Below the pieces are notes generated by a model, which searched no databases, was not told the DNA's origin, and was given only the letters and a program-made list of their open reading frames with translations. A stretch of DNA of 64,000 nucleotides, taken from the NCBI RefSeq assembly GCF_000283155.1, contig NW_004454217.1, positions 5,318,468 to 5,382,467 of the forward strand. The letters run 5' to 3'. This DNA comes from Ceratotherium simum simum. Taxonomy: Eukaryota > Chordata > Mammalia > Perissodactyla > Rhinocerotidae. How positions within the stretch are numbered: the stretch's first letter is position 1; the number at the start of each line of letters is the position of its first letter. Shown piece by piece: positions 36,528 through 46,154 of this stretch. The position numbers and the translations under genes were made by a program.

Positions 36528-37160
36528 GCAACAGCTAACATTTACAGAGTACTGTACAGTTTACAAAGCACTTTGACAGGCATTATTTGGTTTTTACAAT
36601 ATATAAGTGTCTTAGTCCGCTTGGGCTGCTGTAACAGAATATCATAGACTAGCTGACTTATAAACAAGAGAAATCTATTTCTCACAGTTCCGGCAGCTGG
36701 AAAGTCCAAGACCAAGGCGGTGGCAGATTCGGTGTCTGATGAAAGACTGTTTTCTGGTTCACAGACAGCACCTTCTCACTGTCTTCACATGGTGGAAGCA
36801 GAGAGGGAGATCTCTGGGCCTCTTTTATTAGGGCACTAATCCCATTCATGAGAGCTCCACCCTCATGACCTAATTATCTCCCAAAGGGCCCACCTCCAAA
36901 TACCATAACCTTGGGCATTAAGATTTCAACATATGAAGTTTGGAGAGACACAACCATTCAGACCATAGCAGTAAGGTAGAGGCTATTATTCTGTACTGAT
37001 GAGAAAACTGAAGGTCAGAGAGGGGAAATGATCTGCCCAAAGGTATACACTTTATAAATGATGAAAATAGAATCTAAATCCAAGGTTGCTATGACGACCA
37101 AAGGTAGGTCATGGAAATCACTCAGCACAGTGTCTGGCACACAGATGCCGCTCAACAAAT
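36528..37160 (-). repeat. antisense MIR split by an LTR insertion
   Basis: The left part 36528-36605 ('aacagctaacatttacagagtact', 'caaagcactttgacaggcatta') and right part 36970-37090 ('gtagaggctattattctgtactgatgagaaaactgaaggtcagag') are consecutive in an antisense MIR. The piece near 37130-37160 is a further L2- or MIR-like tail. Confidence 0.75.
36607..36969 (-). mobile_element. MaLR-type LTR (MST/MLT1 group), antisense, inside MIR
   Basis: 'tcttagtccgcttgggctgctgtaacagaatatcatagac', 'aatctatttctcacagttccgg', 'cattcatgagagctccaccctcatgacctaatta', and the end 'cattcagaccatagca' are the reverse of a MaLR LTR whose 3' end carries the polyadenylation signal. Flanks 'ataag' and 'gtaag' are a likely 5-bp duplication with one change. 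It is a solo LTR. Confidence 0.8.
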
Positions 37161-37464
37161 AGTAGCACTTATACCCCAACACACAAAAACTTCACCAAAA
37201 CAGCTTGTCAAATACTTTAGCAGTTCTTCCTTCAAAGGATGACCATGCAAAGTAGGATGATTTGATTCATTATCATTTGCTGTCTGGACGTCACAAAAGG
37301 ACTTCTAATTCCTGCTAATTTATTAAGCCAAGAAGAAAAATCCAAATTCACCAGTGTTCTCCTGTACATTGCAATGCTTTCTGATCTCATATTAGAGTAT
37401 CCAGTTAACTTATACTGAGTATAATGTTGGTTTAGAACTTAAAATGTGGAAGCGAAGTAGAAAG

Positions 37465-37690
37465 GAAACCAAGATTTACCCAGCATCTACCATGGGTCAG
37501 CAGCTGTGATAAGATCTTCTGAAACAACCCTGTAAGGCAGCTGGTCTTATATAGCCTCTTGGTACAGAAGAGAGCGAGGCTCAGGAAGGCTGTATAATTT
37601 GCCCATGGTGTAACTGGTGTGTCACTGAGCCAGGATTTGCCCTCAGAAAACAGATATGGCTCCAAGCCCATCCTATTTCAACTATAGCAC
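37465..37690 (-). repeat. MIR SINE, antisense
   Basis: 'ccatgggtcagcagctgtgataag', 'cagaagagagcgaggctcaggaaggctgtataatttgcccatggtgtaactgg' and 'gagccaggatttgccctcag' follow antisense MIR order. Confidence 0.75.
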
Positions 37691-38039
37691 AGTACCTCTT
37701 GATTCTAGAGATTGCTAGAATGCTATTGGGTGCTACTTAACCCAACAAATTCTAGCTGTTTCAGGGACATAATGTTACATCACTGCATCAATACAATTCA
37801 AAGTGCCAGATTCTTCACTGACTTATGTTAAAGAGTCAATTAACTATAAAAGGCCACTCTGTCCAAGGACAGAAACCAGAATTCATCAGCATCATCCTCA
37901 GGGGGCCACAGTACATTTCCCTCAAATTTTGATTCACAGTGAATTCCAGTATCATCCTTAGAAGATGAAATCCTGTACTGAGAGCACAGAGTTGTAACCG
38001 TTTCCTTCTTCTCTGAAGAGCTGCCATCGCTGAGCCTAC

Positions 38040-38230
38040 GTGCCTGTCACTGCTGCGTGCTCTGATCACATTCCCTAATTTAATCCTCACAGTGACCCAA
38101 GATGTAGAGACTATCATTAGCCCCCGGCTGCAGATGGGAAAACTGAGCCTCAGAGAGTTTGTGCAACACGCCAGCTGACACAGCTGTGAGTGTGAGATGA
38201 AAAACAAGCCCTGAGTCTGGACTCTTTGTC
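38040..38230 (-). repeat. MIR SINE, antisense
   Basis: 'cctaatttaatcctcacagtgaccc', 'gcagatgggaaaactgagcctcagagagtttgtgcaacacgcc' and 'gtctggactctttgtcc' match. It lies inside the longest open frame of the window, which is therefore unlikely to be a gene. Confidence 0.78.
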
Positions 38231-38760
38231 CATATTTGTGTTCCTGTTCACTTGTTTTATGTTGAAAACAGCCTCTTATAATCATGACAGCTACAAAGGG
38301 AGAGTGTACAAGGGTGATGTATGTTATGAAGGATTTCAGCGACAATCTGTTATAAATGTTTGTATAATATTTGCACAAGAATCCTGCAAGATAATGCAGT
38401 GCTAACACATGATTTGGTCAAACAAAACAAAACAAACCAGTGATTTAAAATGTGCCATTGCAAGAAAGGAATGGAATTGTGCAGGTGTGAGGTAAATTGA
38501 ATTGATGGGTTTGAAAGGAAAATTAAAGAAATATTTTAGGTTCCCAGCATGGAACTTTCTAGAGGAGAGAAGGTAATTGGAATGCCAAAAAAAAAAAACA
38601 AAAAAAGAGGATGCTTCTTGTCTAAATGTTTGGCCAAACTATGTATTATTTGCTTATGGAACACTTTCCAATATATATAACCTAGATATCCTCAACTCTG
38701 CCAGCATAGTAGAAACAAATCACATTGTAGTAACAGTAAATTATAAGTCTCTGGTTTCTT

Positions 38761-39264
38761 TTTTAAAAAAATTACTTTATTGAGGTCATTTTGGTTTATA
38801 ACATTGTGCAAATTTCAAGTGTACATTATTATATTTCAGCTTCTGTGCAGACTACATTGTCTTCACCACCAATAGTCTAGTTTTTATCTGTCACCATATA
38901 TATGTGCTCCTTTACCCCTTTCACCCTCCCCGTACTCCCTTCCCCTCTGGTAACCAGATGTGGAGAAAAGCGAACCCTCATACACTGCTAGTGGGAATGC
39001 AAACTGATGCAGCCACTGTGGAAAATAGTATGGAGATTTCTCAAAAAATTAAAAACAGAAATACCATGTGATCCAGCTACTCCCCTATTGGGTATTTATC
39101 CAAAGAACATGAAGTCACCAATTCAAAAAGATATATGCACCCCTAGGTTCATTGCAGCATTATTCACAATAGCCAAGACTTGGAAGCAACCCAAGTCCCC
39201 ATCAATGGATGAATGGATAAAGAAGATGTGGTATATATACACAACGGAATACTACTCAGCCTTA
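38761..39264 (-). mobile_element. short young L1 insertion with 5' inversion (twin priming)
   Basis: 38761-~38957 is the reverse complement of an L1 3' UTR ('attactttattgaggtcattttggtttataacattgtg'). From about 38958 the sequence flips to sense L1 ORF2 3' coding text ('ctcatacactgctagtgggaatgcaaactg' to 'ggaatactactcagc'). A 16-base direct repeat with one mismatch brackets the whole: 38745-38760 and 39265-39280 ('aagtctctggtttctt' versus 'aagtctctggcttctt'). The sequence is close to the modern perissodactyl L1. It is not coding, although a chance frame reads through it. Confidence 0.9.
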
Positions 39265-39280
39265 AAGTCTCTGGCTTCTT

Positions 39281-40680
39281 GCCCCACTCCCTCACTCCCC
39301 AATAATTACACCTTTTACTTCCCCCTTAAAGGGTCCCTGAGTTACACTGGCAATTCCTAGGGGTGGATCACATGTGTCCAGAAGCAGTCCTATCCTACTC
39401 TGAGCCTTCTCACTGATGTCCACTGCCCGTGAAGCCACTTCACGTGACTCCTCTCCAGCCCCAATATTGCCACAATGAGAACCATGGGGATGAGGAGCCA
39501 CTTCTCTCACGAGCAGCTAGTGCTGTACTCCCTTGGGGACTAGCTCATTAGCTGGGCTGAGTGTGATCTCTTCTCCCATTTGGTCCCATTCAGCCAGTCA
39601 TTCACCAGAGCCTCCTGCATTGGCTGTATCCTTGACATACTCCAAGACCACCTTCATCTCCTCCACTTCCTCTGCACTCTCACATCTTCCATGGAAAAAG
39701 CTCCCTCAACTTCTGCCTGGGGACTTTCCCTGCAGGGCACTCAGACACAGCTTTGGGAGGGGTTAGGCATTTTCCTGGGTTTTCCCTGTGCCAACTTTGC
39801 CTCTATGCACTCCACACAAAAATCATGTTCCTAAGGGCATCCCCTCTTCACCCAGCTACCCATCAAATCAAATTTTCCATTACTGGTTATTTATTCAAAG
39901 GAGATATGCCTCAGATCTATTGGCCACACCTACTCATCAGCTGTGCCCAGACACTTCTAAATTTCTCAGTGTTCAAGTCATCTGGATCTCATACATCTGT
40001 TTGTTGCCCTAGTTCCTAGCCCAGTGCTTAGCAATATTTGCTAAGTGATTAAACTGCAGTGCCGCTTCACAGTTTCCTAAAACAATCCCATAACTCTCCT
40101 TTGCACTGGGTTCACTACCTCTTTGCTATAATGGGCGAGCATCACTCTGATGCAAAATCGAGTCCATGGGAGTAAATTAAAGTGATAACATGAGATCAAC
40201 TGAAAAAGTTGGGATGAAATAATTCACTTTCAAGAATAGTCAAGCAAAATAAACAGTAAAGGTGGTGATAGGGCACATATGGAAAGAAATTTGAAGAACA
40301 GAAAGACAGCCAGGAATGAAAAAGTTAAAATACTTCTCCTTTTATACTCAATCTAACTCATTACACGTTTATCAAATTCTTAATATCACTGGACCTCTTT
40401 TCTTCCTCTTCAGCTGCATTACACAATGCTTCCGGTAAGGACACCCCAGTTATCTGGAATAAAATCCTACTCTTGGAACTCTGATTAGTCCTCAGCATAG
40501 ATAAACAAGAGCAGCTGCTAGTTTGTATGAGTCAGATTGAGTTCCAGAGAAGGGAAAGGTAAAATGACTACTGCATATAAACTCATTTTTTTGCTTCTGT
40601 CACCAACTAGGTGCCCCAAGAAACTCCAGCTCAGCTTTGGAAGCATTTAACTGTTTTTCCAAGTTGTTTTTTTTTCCTTT
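39281..40680. other. intron 1 between the L1 and the ERV, unassigned
   Basis: Pyrimidine-rich then AT-rich sequence. Open frames at 39533-40019 overlap in different phases and resemble no family. The segment 39580-40060 reads like degenerate L2 ('cccagacacttctaaatttctcag', 'cctagcccagtgcttagcaa'), at low confidence. Confidence 0.45.
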
Positions 40681-41068
40681 TGTATGTTAAGGAGATGTAA
40701 TCACCAACCACCCTGAAACTGACCAAGCTTCACCACAAGAGCTATGCCTATGACCTTTGTCTTATTTTTAATGCTAAGATGTCTCCAGGAGGAGCTTAGG
40801 CCTCATTACCATAACCTGCCATGCACATGGAAGCATGCTTTCCAACTGAGCCTGCGCAAGCGAATACCCGCCTCTCCCTTTCAAATATTCATTCCTCATC
40901 TGAAATGAAAGTCCCTGCTTACCTTTGTTTGAGGACACCATGACTTTGGAACTGATTCCTCACAGTCTCCTATTTGCTGCAAATACACTTTACTTTGTGA
41001 GACAACTTCCACTGGTGTAGTCTTATTTAACTCGCCAGGAGGCGAGCCCACTTGGTTTGGTAACAGCA
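40681..41068 (+). repeat. 5' LTR of the ERV
   Basis: Begins with TG (40681, or 40686 as an alternative) and ends with CA at 41068, two bases before the primer-binding site. The last ~86 bases (40983-41068) recur at 46069-46154, which fixes this as an LTR. No obvious TATA box or AATAAA was noted. Confidence 0.78.
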
Positions 41069-41069
41069 T

Positions 41070-41087
41070 TAGCGACCCAGATGGGAC
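41070..41087 (+). other. retroviral primer-binding site, probably tRNA-Arg type
   Basis: The 18 bases 'tagcgacccagatgggac' begin two bases after the LTR. Compared with the complement of the 3' end of tRNA-Arg(TCG) as I recall it, about 14 of 18 positions agree. The placement supports the LTR boundary. The primer identity is tentative. Confidence 0.6.
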
Positions 41088-41534
41088 ATAACCCTTCATG
41101 GTGGTGCCTGTGTTGTGGCCTTGACATTGCTACCCAACAACACGGCTATAAGAGTTATTTCCTTAAGTTGTCTCACAAAACCTGTCTGTTGGGGCCTGGC
41201 TTTGGAGTTCAAGTCCCTACCTGGAGGTAGCCTAGCTCAGGGGGGTGAGAGTCCTCTCTGTTTGGAAGGATTGCATGACCTAGCCACTCCAGAAGTGCTG
41301 ATGCTCACTTCTGGTGAAATGAGAGCAATCCCTGGTGATTAGTCAGGGGTCAAACCCCCTCTGGAGATTGAATCTCATCTGGATTGATGAGGTGGGGGTT
41401 CGAGGCCCGCTGAGGTCACTGAGTCTGTCTTTGTGTTGCGCTTGTGATCGGAGGAGGGGTCCCTTTGGATGGGGTTAAAGCCCTCTGGAGTTGCTAAACC
41501 TGTTTTTTGTTTGTTTGTTTGTGTGTTTTTGTTG

Positions 41535-41666
41535 AGGATGCTTGACATATCATTTTTGTCAAGGATGCTCAACATTAGCGTTTTTGACAAAAACGCTCAA
41601 CATTAGCATTTTTTACAGGGATGCTCGACATAGCATTTTTGTCAAGGATGCTTGACATTTTCCACA
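41535..41666 (+). repeat. 27-28 bp tandem repeat in the ERV leader, nearly five copies
   Basis: Units start at 41535, 41562, 41590, 41618 and 41645, with a shared pattern 'aggatgctcgacat..cattttt.tca'. The last unit is partial. A 21-bp palindrome with a single central base lies across units two and three (41577-41597). It precedes gag, where gammaretroviruses carry packaging signals. A packaging role is speculation. Confidence 0.88.
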
Positions 41667-41915
41667 GTCTGGCTTTTCTGGACTCCTAGGTCTTCTTTTT
41701 CCTTGCCCTCCCTATCAGTAGTCACTGGGTGAAACCCAGCATCCCCTCATTTTATTTTGCCTTTAAGGATTTAGTTACTTGACCTGGGTCTAGTTTCAGG
41801 CTATTAGAGTGCTAAACCTCCTCTGGGCACAACCTTGTGGCATCTGTGTCACCACTAACTGTTACAAGTTGCTCCCAGGAGGTTGGAAACAGACCATAAG
41901 AGAAGGTGCTAGAAT

Positions 41916-43340
41916 ATGGGGAGAGCAAGCTCCATCTTGGAGGAAAGCCCATTGGGCTGCATCCTCCAGAACTGGAAGGTCTTCAGGTATTCCCCTTACA
42001 GCCGAGAGCAGATGATCTTTTTATGTAACACAGCTTGGCTACAATATGCACTGGAAGATGGGGGAAAATGGCCAGAAAAAGAGACCCTAAATGTTAAATA
42101 GGAAGAAATCCATTATGCCCATTGCTTCATGGCACCATGTCTACAAGATCTTTCTGATGAGGAGGACCTGCTTCTGCAAATCGAGAACCATGGGACTAAG
42201 AGAAGCCCACCTCAGAGTCCACCTCGCTCAGATATTCCAGCTTCGCACCAGCTGGTGAGCCCCGAGAGACTCTGGCCCTGTTACAGGGCCAAACCCTTTA
42301 CTATCCACCGCCCAGAAATCCCTCTACAGGAAATTGGACTCTCCAACAACCAAAGACCCTTCACCCTCCTCTTCCGGATAGTACAGCTAGATTAGAAACC
42401 AGTTACAAACCTGGGATATATCCCCTAAGACAGGTGCTGGATGTTGAGGGGAGATTTATTAATGTGTACATCCCCTTTTCCACCTCTGATATGTACAACT
42501 GGAGGGTACGCACTAAAGGATTGAGGGCTGACCCAGAGGAACTCATAAACCTGACAAAGGGAATCTTCTCCACTCATAATCCAACCTTCGCAGATAGTCA
42601 AAACCTGTTAACCACACTCCTCACAGCGGAGGAAAAGTCATCTGTTCTATTAAAAGCTAGAGAACAAGCAGATAATATGACCTAGGATCAGACATTCACA
42701 AGCCTAGTGAACAGGCTGTACCAGGGACTAACACTGGGTGGAATCCCAACGATCTTGATGATCAAGAAAAGCTAGGATATTTTCTGGGTCTGCCTTTGAA
42801 AGCCGTGAAATTAGTAATCCAGCCACCCATTAACTAGTCTAAATTAAGAAAGGTCCAACAAGGCCCTGAGGAAAACCCTTCCGTTTTTTTCAGAGGCTGC
42901 GGGACTGCCTTAGGCGATATACAAATTGAGACCCCGAGGCCCAGGGCAGTATAGTGGTCTTCAATACTGATTTCATATCTCAAAGTGCCCCAGACATCTA
43001 TAGGAAAATCCAAAAAGTTGGCTATAGGTCCTCATGCTAAATCTGCACAATTAGTAGAGGCTGCATCTAGGGTGTTCAATAACCGGGATGAAGCTAAGGA
43101 TGAAAAAGAAGATAAGAAGATGAAAAGGCAAGCCACCCTGTTAGCTGTGGCCCTCCAATCTACTCAAGATAACCTGAAGGAGAGAAGGAAGATGCCATGG
43201 ATGAGTGACCCCAGTCCCCAATGAGGGACCAGAGAGCCACCAACAAAGTTGGGGGCTAATCAGTATGCATACTACAAACAGGAAGGGCATTAGCGGCAGG
43301 ATTGCCCAAACAACCCCCATAGAGGGAAAGGATTGAACAA
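41916..43340 (+). pseudogene. ERV gag remnant (matrix, capsid, nucleocapsid)
   Basis: The ATG at 41916 gives Met-Gly, the expected myristoylation start of a retroviral Gag. A matrix-like frame runs to a stop at 42099-42101. A proline-rich region follows at 42129-42395, and a clear capsid N-terminal domain at about 42425-42685 (YNWRV near 42495, then the LLTTLLTAEEK segment). Many stops follow. A zinc knuckle of CCHC spacing lies at 43264-43305, but both leading cysteines are tyrosine codons and a stop sits in it at 43291-43293. Non-functional. Confidence 0.85.
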
Positions 43341-43399
43341 GCCAAGCCATGGCAACTTCCCTTGACTATGGATGAGAAGTGACGGGGCTGTGGGGCTCC

Positions 43400-43690
43400 C
43401 CAGTTGGCTCTAGGAGCCCTGGGTGACCTTGGCAGTAGGAGGAGAATATGTTAAAAATTCTTGCTCAATACTGGAGCCATATTCTCAGCGTTGAATGCCC
43501 AAAATGGAAACCTTTCCAAAGGAACATGTGACATAAAAGAGGTATCGGGAAAAGAAGAGACTGAAAGGTCTCTGGAGCCCTTGACCTGTGAAATAGGATA
43601 AAAAATGCTGGAGCATTCTTTCTGTGCCAGAATGCCCTGTTCCTCCTCTGGGGACGGACATGCTATCCAATGTTAGGGCCCTCAATAATC
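43400..43690 (+). pseudogene. ERV protease remnant
   Basis: A retroviral aspartic protease active-site context is recognisable near 43461-43478, but the catalytic aspartate position (43467-43469) is AAT, asparagine. The C-terminal region near 43610-43680 is in a different frame, so at least one frameshift is present, as well as a stop near 43599. It cannot encode an active enzyme. Confidence 0.75.
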
Positions 43691-44150
43691 TGGGAACAAG
43701 ATAAAACAGAGATCCAAGTCCCCAAAAGTCAGGAAGTTGAGTTTATGACCCTATTACAGGATACATCAGCACCTGAGAAGGAAGAAATTCCCCTAAATGT
43801 TTTAAACAGAGCTAATTCGGAATTGTGGGCACAAGGACAGGTGGGGCGAGCAGCCGGTGCCATGCAAGCAAAAGTAAAATTGAAGCAGATAGATCACTGG
43901 CCAGGGGTAAAACAATACCCCTTGAAGCCAGGAACCATAAAGAGGAATCTTTCCTGTAATCAACGAGCTTTAAGAACAGGGATTGATCAGGCCATGGAGA
44001 TACCCATGGAACACTCCCATGTTACCACTTAAAGGGCTGGGAACAGTGGAATATAGATTTGCGCAAGAACTTAGTGCTATCAATGCTACACAGTACTGGA
44101 TTTATAAGAGTAGATATCTTCATTCTGTTTCTGGTACAGAGTTCCTAAAA
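43670..44150 (+). pseudogene. ERV reverse transcriptase, N-terminal remnant
   Basis: An open frame of 120 codons (43670-44032) resembles the start of gammaretroviral pol. It includes the segment SELWAQGQ near 43816 and a KQYPLKPG block near 43909 that corresponds to the usual lysine-glutamine-tyrosine-proline motif. A stop ends the frame at 44030. RT-like text continues in another frame to about 44095, then is lost at an inserted element. Confidence 0.82.
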
Positions 44151-44154
44151 CTCT

Positions 44155-45380
44155 TGTAATTTCCCACAGAAGAGCCACAGGGGCATCCTTTGTTATGATA
44201 ATTACTTGAGTCCTACCTTTGGAAAGCCTCTAAGAGTAGGGGCTGTTTGTCAGTGAAACAAATTGGGTGATTTGGGGGTTGGAACTTTAAGCCCTATCCC
44301 CTTCCCAACACCTCCAGGGTGGGGAGAGGGGCTAAAGATTGAGTTCAATCGCCAAAAGCCAATGATCTAATCAACTATGCCTGTGTAATGAAGTTCCCAT
44401 TAAAGCCCAAAAGGATGGGATTCAGAGGGCTTCCAGGTTGGTGAACACATGAAGATTCAGGGAGAGTGGTGCGCCCAGAGAGGGTCTGGGAGCTCCACAT
44501 CCCTTTCCTGCATATTTTGCTCTATGCGTCTCTTCCATCTGGCTATTAAGTAAAATGTTTTCCTGAATTCTGTGAGCCACTCTATCAAATTAATCAAACC
44601 TAAGGAGGGGATTATGGGAACCTCTGGTCTACAGCTGGTTGGTCAGAAGCACGGGTGACAATCTGGATTTGCATTTGGCATCTAAAATGGGAGGCAAACG
44701 GTAATCCTGTGGGACTGAATCCTTAATCTGTGAGATCTGATGCTGTTGAAGGGGAGGAAGACTTATCCTCTACCCACTCTGGGTCCTTTCTGGCTGGGCT
44801 ACAAATTAAATTGACATGAGACCAAATAGCAGGAGAAAATCAAACAAAGCTTTATAACATGTACACATGAGAAAGACCCACTGGGTAACTGAGTATCTCG
44901 ACACAATGGTGGAGGTCCTCTTTTTAAATAGATGCAGGTAAAGACAAAGGAGGATGTTGGGAGCGGGGTGTCAGCTATAGGAGATTACCAGAAAGCACAG
45001 TAAACAAGAGTATGCAGATTTAAATCCTCACCTTCCACACTGATAAGAGTTTCTAGAGAAAAGGTCATTTGCCCTTCTTCCTGGTACAGAGAGGGAGATA
45101 CCTTTACAAACGGAGATTTCCCTTATAAATGTAAATGTCTCTTACAAAGGATAACTTCTACTTTTACTTGGAATAGGCTTAGCAAGGACCCTCCCAGTCT
45201 ATCCATATCCAGAGTCAAATTCTTTTAGACAGTTAGTGGGAGAGTGGGCTGGGGAGGGGGATGTCAAAGTTTCTTTCAGAGAAGATAATCAAGGTAAAAA
45301 GACATACTTTTGAGGTGGTCAATTCTGCTCTCCCACCCTATTTCTAGGTAGGCAGTGTCAGAATTGAATTAAATACGTAA
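44155..45380 (+). mobile_element. LTR-like element inserted in ERV pol, itself interrupted
   Basis: 44155-44755 has LTR-type text ('ggctgtttgtcagtgaaac', 'gatttgggggttggaactttaag', 'caatgatctaatcaactatgcctgtgtaatgaag', 'ttctgtgagccactctatcaaattaatc'), and its end seems to resume at 45348-45375 ('taggcagtgtcagaattgaattaa'). The pol reading resumes right after, near 45385. I could not name the family. Boundaries are estimates. Confidence 0.6.
44757..45345 (-). mobile_element. antisense LTR-like element nested in the first insert
   Basis: 'ctgggctacaaattaaattgacatgagacc', 'aacaaagctttataacatgtacacatgagaaagacccactggg', and 'cctctttttaaatagatgcagg' look like a reversed ERV LTR tail. Read as an LTR on the - strand. 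The family is unidentified. Confidence 0.5.
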
Positions 45381-45382
45381 AA

Positions 45383-46085
45383 CTTCTTAGCCAGTAAGGG
45401 ATATAAAGTGTCTAAAGGGAAGGCACAAATATCTAAAGAGACTGTAAAGTATTTGGGGTTCATGAAAGACAGAGAATAGATATAGGAGTGCTAACTCAAA
45501 TGTTGGGAACCCTAAAAAGAGTGGTAGCGTATTTCTCAAAGCAGCTAGACACTGTAGCAAAAGGATAGCCCCCATGCTTGAGAGCTGTAGCTGCCACCTG
45601 CCCCTTAATCAAGAAATCAGAAAAACTGACTATGGGCCAACCTCTGATGGTGTGGACCCCCCCACCACGGGACATCTATGACTATCCCAGAATAGAATAT
45701 TACAATATCAAGCTATGCTGCTAGATTTCCCTCAGATTTCCTTAAAGTCCTGCCATACCTTAAACCCAGCTACCTTGTTCCCTGATTCCCAGGGGCGTAT
45801 TACCCATGCTTGCCCAGAGGTGATTTATCAGGTTTATTCTAGCCACAGAGAACTCCAGAGTGAACCATTGCCTAATGCAGAGGAAGTATTGTTTATAGAT
45901 GGGAGCAGCTTCATGAATAATGGACGAAGAAGAGCAGGTTGTGCAGTAGTGTCTCTGCGTGCAACCATAGAGGCCAAGGGGCTGACACCAGGCACCCTGG
46001 CCCAAAAGGCAGAAATAATTACATTCGCCAGAGCTTTGCAATTGGCAAAAGAAAAAAATAATAACAATATACACTTTACTTTGTG
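45383..46085 (+). pseudogene. ERV pol remnant: RT C-terminus, connection and RNase H
   Basis: 45392-45465 resembles the RT thumb (KAQISKETVKYLGF). 45520-45640 resembles the connection region, with a stop at 45566-45568 where a tryptophan is usual. The 123-codon frame 45715-46086 holds an RNase H start with LFIDGSS (near 45891) and AEIITFARAL (near 46009). The domain is cut after its third acidic region, where the sequence jumps into the LTR end. Non-functional. Confidence 0.85.
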
Positions 46086-46154
46086 AGACAACTTCCATGG
46101 GTGTAGAGTCTTATTTAACTCACAAGGAGGCAAGCCCACTTGGCTCAGTAATGC
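46069..46154 (+). repeat. 3' LTR remnant (last ~86 bases) of the ERV
   Basis: Nearly identical to 40983-41068: 'atacactttactttgtgagacaacttcca', then 'tcttatttaactc', 'gaggc.agcccacttgg'. U3 and most of R are absent. The junction with RNase H overlaps the shared 'atacac'. Confidence 0.85.

Larger units (their letters stand above)
40681..46154 (+). mobile_element. class I endogenous retrovirus remnant (gammaretrovirus-like)
   Basis: Order seen: 5' LTR (40681-41068), primer-binding site (41070-41087), leader with tandem repeats, gag, pro, pol RT start, nested LTR-like inserts (about 44155-45380), rest of pol to RNase H, then the last 86 bases of the 3' LTR. Integrase, env and most of the 3' LTR are missing. 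Matrix, capsid, protease, RT and RNase H segments resemble murine-leukaemia-type proteins. Every coding region is interrupted by stops and shifts. It is dead and not infectious. Exact 5' and 3' ends are uncertain, since no clean target duplication was identified. Confidence 0.88.

Noticed and set aside
37836..38408. 190-codon open frame on the - strand, the longest in the window
   Set aside because: It runs through an antisense MIR, matches no protein family I know, and has no promoter or splice context. A chance frame is likelier.
39007..39360. 117-codon frame with clear L1 ORF2 similarity
   Set aside because: It is the sense part of a 5'-inverted, truncated L1 and reads on into flanking unique DNA. 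Not a gene.
41535..41666. CRISPR-like repeat array
   Set aside because: Direct tandem repeats without spacers, inside a retroviral leader in a mammalian genome.
41916..46086. ERV gag/pro/pol as possibly domesticated genes
   Set aside because: Stops, frameshifts and lost catalytic or binding residues in every region. The longest frames are about 120 codons and end within domains.
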